Shown: piece by piece, positions 7,812 through 12,065 of the stretch
Position numbering within the stretch: the first letter of the stretch is position 1
Layout of the letters: every line of letters begins with the position of its first letter
Assembly: GCA_964507235.1 (NCBI GenBank)
Contig: CAZDPE010000072.1
Location: 1-12,065, forward strand
DNA length: 12,065 nucleotides
Reading direction: 5' to 3'
Source of the DNA: Suilimivivens sp964507235
GTDB lineage: Bacteria > Bacillota > Clostridia > Lachnospirales > Lachnospiraceae
Made by a program: the position numbers and the translations under genes
Notes under the pieces: model-generated
What the model was told of the DNA's origin: nothing
Seen by the model: the letters and a program-made list of their open reading frames with translations, nothing else
Database searches by the model: none

Positions 7812-8569
7812 AATTCACTTTTCCCTTTTCTGAACTCTGTTGTAAAGGCTGCGTCATAAAGCCTGGATTTTTCATAATTTTCTCCCAGCACATCCCCCAC
7901 AATAATCAGCGCCGTTTTACTGATTCCTGCCGCTTTCATTTCTTCAGGGAGCCTGCCCAGCGTGGTTCTGATTACTTTTTCTTCCGGCCAGGTGGCCTTA
8001 TAAACTACTGCCGCAGGCGTATCGGGCAGATAACCTCCCATAAGAAGCTGCTCCTTCACATCCCCGGCAAGGCCGGAGGACAGAAACAGCACCATGGTAG
8101 CCTTGTGAGCCGCAAGTTCCCTTAAAGCTTCCTTTTCCGGCACTTCCGTTCTTCCCTTTGCCCTTGTAATAATCACGCTTTGAGATACGCCGGGCAGCGT
8201 ATACTCTGCCTGAAGCGATGCTGCCGCTCCTGAAAAAGAGCTGACTCCCGGACAGACATCATACATAATATCCCGCTTTTTCAGCTCGTCCATCTGCTCC
8301 CTGACTGCCCCATACAGGGAAGGATCCCCCGTATGAAGACGGACTGTTGTGAGGGAAGCTTTTTCCCCCTCCTCCATTACCTTTATTACCTCTTCCAGAG
8401 TCATATAAGCGCTGTTATAAATCCTGCATTCCGGCCCCGCCTCTTTCAAAAGCTCCGGATTTACCAGAGAACCTGCATAAATAATGATATCAGCACTCTG
8501 AATCAGCTTCCACCCTCTTACCGTAATCAAATCAACCGCACCGGGACCTGCCCCTACAAAATGAATCAT
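7808..8569 (-). CDS. cbiF: Cobalt-precorrin-4 C11-methyltransferase
   Basis: This SAM-dependent methylase of the tetrapyrrole (corrin/porphyrin) family transfers a methyl to C11, giving cobalt-precorrin-5A. The 253 residues match the family length. Diagnostic motifs are VGAGPGAVDLIT (5-16), YAGSLVNPELL (31-41), and RLHTGDPSLYGA (77-88), the CbiF/CobM version of the second glycine loop. A strand segment around VCPGVSSFSGAAA and ATWPEEKVIRTTL near the C-terminus follow. The ATG at 8567-8569 overlaps the cbiD stop by 4 nt (ATGA). GGAGG sits about 10 nt upstream within cbiD. The direct product is the substrate of the next gene, cbiG. Confidence 0.96.
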   Translation of the reverse strand: MIHFVGAGPGAVDLITVRGWKLIQSADIIIYAGSLVNPELLKEAGPECRIYNSAYMTLEEVIKVMEEGEKASLTTVRLHTGDPSLYGAVREQMDELKKRDIMYDVCPGVSSFSGAAASLQAEYTLPGVSQSVIITRAKGRTEVPEKEALRELAAHKATMVLFLSSGLAGDVKEQLLMGGYLPDTPAAVVYKATWPEEKVIRTTLGRLPEEMKAAGISKTALIIVGDVLGENYEKSRLYDAAFTTEFRKGKSEL

Positions 8570-9735
8570 TCTTTATAAACCTCCAATAGCTCCTCCGCTT
8601 CCTTTGTCTGTCCCAGAAAACCGAAACGTCTGGAGAATAAAATCACTCCCACTTTAAGTTTTTCTCCTGCCCTGCCTGTCACATACTCCTGTATTTTCCG
8701 GCACAGGCTTTCCATTACTGTTTCCTTCAGCTGCCAGTGTTCTAATAATCCAAGGATTTCTTCTGTATTAATGCAATTCATAATCTGCTGCACCATTTCC
8801 CTGTTTCCGCCGCAGAGTACAGTATGTACCGCCAGAATTTCACGCCTTCCGTCAGCCACTTTGGAATGAGTATTCATAATTCCCGCCGCCAGCTTTACAA
8901 GCTTCCCGGCATCACCCACCAAAAGCAGCTGTTCCATTCCGTAGGAAACTGCCAAATCAATAGTTTCCCCAATATAATTGCTGCACTTAATGCTGCCTGA
9001 AAGATTCAGATGAAGATATTCCGATACGTAACCCTGACCGTAATTGCCGGGAGTCACCAAAATATTCTTTATTCCCTGGGCGCTGAGCTGTCTGATTTCC
9101 GTTTCTATAGTATCCACAATAGCCCTTTCACTCATGGGCTCCAAAATTCCACTGGTGCCAAGCACCGAAATTCCGCCTGTAATTCCCAGCCTGGGATTAA
9201 AGGTTTTTGCTGCCAGTTCTTTTCCCTCCGGAATCCTCACGGTAATCATCAGCCTGTCTTTATACTCCGCCAGACGGCAGATATCCCTCACGGCTTTAAA
9301 AATCATGGCTCTGGGCACCTGATTAATGGCGGCCTGTCCCACCTTCTGTTCCAGCCCCTCCCTGGTGATACGTCCGATTCCTTCTCCCCCATCCAGATAA
9401 AGATTCGGATATGCTTCCTCCCAAAAAACGGTATCCGGCAGGACAGCATCCACGGAAAGCTTTTCCACCGCGGCATAAACCTTCACATGATTTGTCACAT
9501 CAGGGTCGTCCCCACTGTCCTTTATCACCATAAATTCCACTCTGCTTTCTGTCCTGTCTGTTAAAGCAGCCGGCACTGTAACCGTAATTCCCTTAGGTGT
9601 ATGAAGCAGAACCTTTTCCTTAAAAATGCCCGTCAAAAGAAGCGCCGCCGCCGCGTCCGCCGCTGCCGCCGCGCAGGTTCCTGTGGTAATCCCACACCGA
9701 AGCTGTTTTTGATTCCTTGTCACATACTGCTCCAT
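8566..9735 (-). CDS. cbiD: Cobalt-precorrin-5B (C1)-methyltransferase
   Basis: CbiD methylates C1 after CbiG has opened the lactone, and it is a marker of the oxygen-independent route. It is not related to the tetrapyrrole methylase family of its neighbours. The 389-residue protein is of family length and shows RCGITTGTCAAAAA (13-26), DSGDDPDVTNH (73-83), YLDGGEGIGRITREGL (113-128), INQVPRAMI (137-145), FNPRLGITGGISVLGTSGI (179-197), GNYGQGY (230-236), and LLVGDAGKLVKLAAGIMNTH (271-290). The ATG at 9733-9735 has AGGA 7 nt upstream and is separated by 14 nt from the cobI stop. The GC-rich tract at about 9642-9675 simply encodes the conserved Ala-rich segment. Confidence 0.97.
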   Translation of the reverse strand: MEQYVTRNQKQLRCGITTGTCAAAAADAAAALLLTGIFKEKVLLHTPKGITVTVPAALTDRTESRVEFMVIKDSGDDPDVTNHVKVYAAVEKLSVDAVLPDTVFWEEAYPNLYLDGGEGIGRITREGLEQKVGQAAINQVPRAMIFKAVRDICRLAEYKDRLMITVRIPEGKELAAKTFNPRLGITGGISVLGTSGILEPMSERAIVDTIETEIRQLSAQGIKNILVTPGNYGQGYVSEYLHLNLSGSIKCSNYIGETIDLAVSYGMEQLLLVGDAGKLVKLAAGIMNTHSKVADGRREILAVHTVLCGGNREMVQQIMNCINTEEILGLLEHWQLKETVMESLCRKIQEYVTGRAGEKLKVGVILFSRRFGFLGQTKEAEELLEVYKE

Positions 9736-9749
9736 AATACTGTCCTATA

Positions 9750-10448
9750 CTATTCCTGCCCTTTTATAACTATTGTAGTAAAATATCCCGCTTTTTCATC
9801 CAGATCTCTAATATCCCTGCAGATTTCCTGGCTTTCCATACCGCAGTCCGTTACTGCAAAGGCCTTTCCTTTTCCTTCCTCTTCCAGCTTAACAAGCCGG
9901 GCTTTTACCTCGTCCACCCTTCCCCCGGATTTCATTAAAATTCTGGTGTCAGAATATCCTTCCATCTCGGACAGACAATAATATCCCGGAAGAATATGAA
10001 TTTTTTCCTTTTCTGCCGACAGCACTATTCCAAGGGCGCCTGCCACAGCGCAAAAGGACGGAACCCCGTTTACAATTTCGGCTTTCCGGCCTGCACTTAC
10101 CACTCTTTCATAAAATTTCATGCAGGTACCATATATAGTAGGATCTCCCAGATTAAGCAGAGCAACTTTTTTCCCTGTTTTCAGTGCCTCCTGAAGCTTT
10201 GACGCACCTTCCCCGTAGCTTGCATCCAGCTTTTCCTTATCCATAGTCATGGGAACAGGAAGGGATAAAACCGACTTATCCGCCATCTGCGGCACAGCCT
10301 TCAACGCAATCTGGTAAGCCGTGCAGGACGCCGCCTCTTTTGCAGGAATTGCAATAACATCGCTTTCCTCTATGATTCTTACCGCCTTTAATGTCAAAAG
10401 CTCCGGGTCCCCCGGACCGATTCCCACTCCGTATAAAATGCCGTCCAT
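9750..10448 (-). CDS. cbiL: Cobalt-precorrin-2 C20-methyltransferase
   Basis: CobI/CbiL adds a methyl to C20 of (cobalt-)precorrin-2, the first committed corrin methylation, using SAM. The 232-residue protein starts with VGIGPGDPELLTLKA (8-22), the C20 enzyme's characteristic glycine loop. LNLGDPTIYGT (98-108) is its second SAM motif, and GVPSFCAVAGALG lies further on. The size matches the family (about 230). I chose ATG at 10446-10448 because AAGGAG (10457-10462) lies 8 nt upstream. An ATG at 10454 is too close to that site, and the 10481 start would add residues with no family counterpart. It is the first gene of the corrin operon. The neighbouring enzymes imply the cobalt-containing substrate; the sequence alone would also fit CobI. 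Confidence 0.95.
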   Translation of the reverse strand: MDGILYGVGIGPGDPELLTLKAVRIIEESDVIAIPAKEAASCTAYQIALKAVPQMADKSVLSLPVPMTMDKEKLDASYGEGASKLQEALKTGKKVALLNLGDPTIYGTCMKFYERVVSAGRKAEIVNGVPSFCAVAGALGIVLSAEKEKIHILPGYYCLSEMEGYSDTRILMKSGGRVDEVKARLVKLEEEGKGKAFAVTDCGMESQEICRDIRDLDEKAGYFTTIVIKGQE

Positions 10449-10529
10449 TTTCATTTCTCCTTCTGTTTCATTAAAACACATCTGCGGTCATAAGAAAAGA
10501 CTGAAATACTTCACATGCTGTTTTCAGTA
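10449..10529 (-). promoter_or_regulatory. Short leader of the cobalamin operon
   Basis: Only about 80 nt separate the upstream terminator-like hairpin from cbiL. The stretch holds the cbiL ribosome site and a 7-bp inverted repeat, ACTGAAA (10500-10506) with TTTCAGT (10522-10528), which could be an operator or small hairpin. I see no convincing -35/-10 pair. The best minus-strand candidates (TTTACT, 17 nt, then TATTTC; or TTTAAT close to the ribosome site) are weak. No B12-box-like sequence is present, and the space is too short for a full cobalamin riboswitch. Confidence 0.45.
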
Positions 10530-10582
10530 AAACAACCATTGAGGCCGTTTCCGAAAAGGAGAACGGATTTCAATGGTTGTTT
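10530..10582 (-). terminator. Long hairpin after the diguanylate cyclase gene, probable terminator or attenuator
   Basis: AAACAACCATTGA (10530-10542) pairs perfectly over 13 bp with TCAATGGTTGTTT (10570-10582). Inside it, CCGTTTCC (10545-10552) pairs with GGAGAACGG (10558-10566) with one bulged base, closing a 5-nt loop. On the minus strand the hairpin runs into GTTGTTTTACTG, a modest U-rich tail. The plus-strand side is also T-rich, so it could work in both directions. The TGA stop (10570-10572) and the last codons of the upstream gene lie inside the stem, so terminating ribosomes would disturb folding. The U-tract is short, hence moderate confidence in full termination. Confidence 0.6.
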
Positions 10583-11817
10583 GATTGTTTCTTTTGATTC
10601 TTTTCCCGGTACATAAAGGCATCTGCTTCTCCAATCAGTAAATCAAGCACTGCTTTGCCTTTCTCTGAGCGGGCTGCACCAATACTGGCGGAAAGTTCTT
10701 TTAAGCTGGCATGCTGCGCATAGGCTTCCTCAAGCTTTCCCTGCAGCCATATTCTTGTTTTTTCTGTTTCTTCCTCCGTAAAGCTTCCCAGCTGAATCAT
10801 CAGAAATTCATCGCCGCCGATTCTGGCAATCACGGCTTCCGGCATACACTCCTTTAACACATCGGAGGTAAGTATCAGCGCCCTGTCCCCTTCCTGATGT
10901 CCGTATTTATCGTTAACACTTTTAAAATTATCAATATCAAGGTAATAAATGGATAACGGCTTTTCTTCCTGCTGCTCAACATACTGATACGCATACCGCC
11001 TGTTATAAAGTCCTGTCAGGAAATCCGTATTAGCGTTATTAATAATCATCTGCCGGTAAATCTGTTCCTGGGTTACATCATTGGCAACTCCCACCGTACC
11101 CATAACGCTTCCGTCCAAATCAAACAAAGGCGATTTATAAGTTTTAAGCTGTCTTAGGCTGTCTCCTATTTTGACAGTTTCATCAAATATGCAGGTTCGC
11201 CTTTTTTCCATTACCTCATATTCCGATTCCATGCAGATATATTCGCCTTTTGCATACTCATCCGGCTCAATATCCCAGATATAATAATGCCCCCTGCCTT
11301 CAATCTGCTCCATGGTTTTATTGACCGTCTTGCAGAAGCTTTCATTTACCTTCCTGTGGGCGCCTTCTTTATCCTTGTACCAGACAAGAGCCGGAATACT
11401 GTTAATCGTTGTATCAAGATAATTCTGCGTCTGCCAGAAATCCTTACCCATTTTATAATTCTGCTGCCATCTTAAGAAGCGGAACCTGATTTCTTCATCC
11501 GAAAGCGGCAGCTTCCAGATATCGGCAATCTCAGATACATCGCTTTCCATAAGGATATCCATCTGCTGCTTATCCACACACACAATCAATTCTGCATCCT
11601 TTTTTCTGTGGGAGAGCAGGAAGCTCAGGCTTTCCTTAATATCTGTCCCCTGCAAATCAGCAATAATTACATCTGCATTTTCTATAAACTGCGCATCCGG
11701 GCCTTCGCTTTCCGAAAAGATATGTGAAAAGTGAGGCAGAGGCGGCATTTCTTTTATAATCCGGCGCAATTGTTCTTTATGGCTGAAGAGATAAAAATGG
11801 ACTGTACAATGATACAT
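10570..11817 (-). CDS. PAS-GGDEF diguanylate cyclase with degenerate receiver-like N-terminus
   Basis: The 415-residue cytosolic protein probably makes cyclic di-GMP from two GTP. Residues about 1-120 resemble a response-regulator receiver: ADVIIADLQG (48-57) places Asp54 like a phospho-acceptor, and IWKLPLSDEEIRFRF (100-114) resembles the conserved Lys-Pro end. The N-terminal acidic pair is not evident. Residues about 130-250 are a PAS sensor (SIPALVWYKDKEGAHRKVNE; FDLDGSVMGTVGVANDVT). Residues about 262-405 are the GGDEF domain, with DFLTGLYNRR, DIDNFKSVNDKYGH (294-307) and an intact RIGGDEF (332-338), so it is probably active. The usual RxxD inhibitory site is absent (MPEA occupies the position). 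No membrane segment is seen. ATG at 11817 follows AGGAGG (11825-11830) by 7 nt. Ligand and targets are unknown, and a link to cobalamin is only positional. Confidence 0.93.
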   Translation of the reverse strand: MYHCTVHFYLFSHKEQLRRIIKEMPPLPHFSHIFSESEGPDAQFIENADVIIADLQGTDIKESLSFLLSHRKKDAELIVCVDKQQMDILMESDVSEIADIWKLPLSDEEIRFRFLRWQQNYKMGKDFWQTQNYLDTTINSIPALVWYKDKEGAHRKVNESFCKTVNKTMEQIEGRGHYYIWDIEPDEYAKGEYICMESEYEVMEKRRTCIFDETVKIGDSLRQLKTYKSPLFDLDGSVMGTVGVANDVTQEQIYRQMIINNANTDFLTGLYNRRYAYQYVEQQEEKPLSIYYLDIDNFKSVNDKYGHQEGDRALILTSDVLKECMPEAVIARIGGDEFLMIQLGSFTEEETEKTRIWLQGKLEEAYAQHASLKELSASIGAARSEKGKAVLDLLIGEADAFMYREKNQKKQSNNH

Positions 11818-11853
11818 ATTTTTGTCCTCCTGATATAATAGCAGTCACAGTCA

Positions 11854-11948
11854 TATGATATAATGAGCGTTAGCGAGTGGGAGCAGACAAAGTCTGTTCA
11901 TCATGAGCGGCGAATGACGATCATGGACGAAGTTCATGATATATCATA
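11854..11948. repeat. 95-bp hairpin-rich element with 9-bp terminal inverted repeats
   Basis: TATGATATA (11854-11862) and TATATCATA (11940-11948) are exact inverted repeats bounding a dense set of small hairpins. GAGCAGAC-AAA-GTCTGTTC (11881-11899) forms an 8-bp stem. ATCATGGAC-GAA-GTTCATGAT (11920-11940) forms a 9-bp stem. Each has one G-T pair that is G-U on the plus strand but A-C on the minus, so a plus-strand RNA would fold better. A weaker TCAT/ATGA stem (11901-11904 with 11914-11917) and a mirror repeat GAGCG-TTA-GCGAG (11865-11877) lie in between. The local composition differs from the AT-rich flank. It looks like an intergenic dispersed repeat or miniature mobile element, but copy number cannot be seen from one window. 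Confidence 0.6.
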
Positions 11949-11971
11949 CCAAATTCTGCCCGATTAATCAA
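11943..11971 (-). promoter_or_regulatory. Sigma-A type promoter driving the diguanylate cyclase gene
   Basis: On the minus strand, TTGATT (11966-11971) is followed by a 17-nt spacer and TATGAT (11943-11948). TG sits at the extended -10 position (TGGTATGAT). This is 4/6 and 5/6 of consensus with ideal spacing. Transcription would start near 11934-11936 and leave a leader of about 118 nt, most of it the hairpin element, before the ATG at 11817. The -10 box coincides with the right terminal repeat of that element. It is the best promoter I find in the window and may also feed the corrin genes by read-through. Confidence 0.7.
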
Positions 11972-12065
11972 ATATTATCAGATGAAATACAACGATTTAA
12001 ATTTCCGCAAGACTAATAGAATATTCTCCAAAAATATTTGTAATCAATACTTTCCTAAAATCAAA

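Noticed and set aside
9010..9564. 184-codon plus-strand open frame opposite cbiD
   Set aside because: It lies wholly inside the well-supported cbiD gene, has no ribosome site or family motifs, and reads as antisense shadow.
9642..9675. Very GC-rich GCC/GCG tract
   Set aside because: It encodes the conserved Ala-rich N-terminal segment of CbiD, so it is not a separate repeat element.
11831..11864. Two copies of TGATATAAT (11831-11839, 11856-11864) containing plus-strand TATAAT
   Set aside because: Neither has a -35 at suitable spacing, and no plus-strand gene follows. The second copy is part of the terminal repeat.
11818..11936. Possible c-di-GMP or cobalamin riboswitch in the leader of the diguanylate cyclase gene
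   Set aside because: I see none of the characteristic conserved segments of either class; the leader is mostly the 95-bp hairpin element.
12018..12027. AGAATATTCT palindrome in the right flank
   Set aside because: It is a perfect 10-bp palindrome, but short and in AT-rich DNA where such matches are expected by chance. It lies about 47 bp upstream of the -35 box, so an operator role is not supported.

Overview
The window is almost entirely one leftward (minus-strand) gene cluster for anaerobic (early cobalt insertion) cobalamin synthesis, preceded on the same strand by a gene for a diguanylate cyclase. The organism looks like an anaerobic, moderate-GC Firmicute, most likely a Lachnospiraceae-type gut Clostridium. 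The reasons are the strong AGGAGG-type ribosome binding sites, TTG and GTG starts, the CbiD/CbiG (oxygen-independent) enzyme set and the style of the proteins. This placement is inference; no rRNA or marker gene is present.

Layout in transcription order, right to left. The right edge (about 11818-12065) is non-coding. It holds a good sigma-A type promoter on the minus strand (11943-11971) and a 95-bp hairpin-rich element bounded by a 9-bp inverted repeat (11854-11948). Next come a PAS-GGDEF protein (10570-11817) and a long hairpin, probably a terminator, that contains its stop codon (10530-10582). The corrin genes follow: cobI/cbiL, cbiD, cbiF, cbiG, cbiH, a cbiJ-cbiE-cbiT triple fusion, a cbiA-cobT fusion, cobU and cobS, ending at position 5. 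Most junctions overlap by 4-8 nt (ATGA, TTGA, ATGAGTAA) or are separated by 12-20 nt, so they are probably one translationally coupled operon. The exception is a 95-nt gap with a perfect 10-bp hairpin between cobU and cobS.

How the genes work together. CobI/CbiL (C20), CbiH (C17) and CbiF (C11) methylate the ring, and CbiG opens the delta-lactone. CbiD methylates C1, CbiJ reduces cobalt-precorrin-6A, and CbiE/CbiT methylate C5 and C15 and decarboxylate. CbiA amidates cobyrinic acid at the a and c positions. CobU activates adenosylcobinamide, CobT activates the lower-ligand base, and CobS joins the two halves at the membrane. No cobaltochelatase, CbiC, CbiP, CbiB, CobD, adenosyltransferase, phosphatase or cobalt transporter is in the window, so those steps must be encoded elsewhere.

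I do not see an undescribed biological system. The points most worth a second look are the cbiA-cobT fusion, the cbiJ-E-T fusion, the hairpin element whose terminal repeat supplies a -10 box, and the lack of any recognisable B12 riboswitch before the operon.
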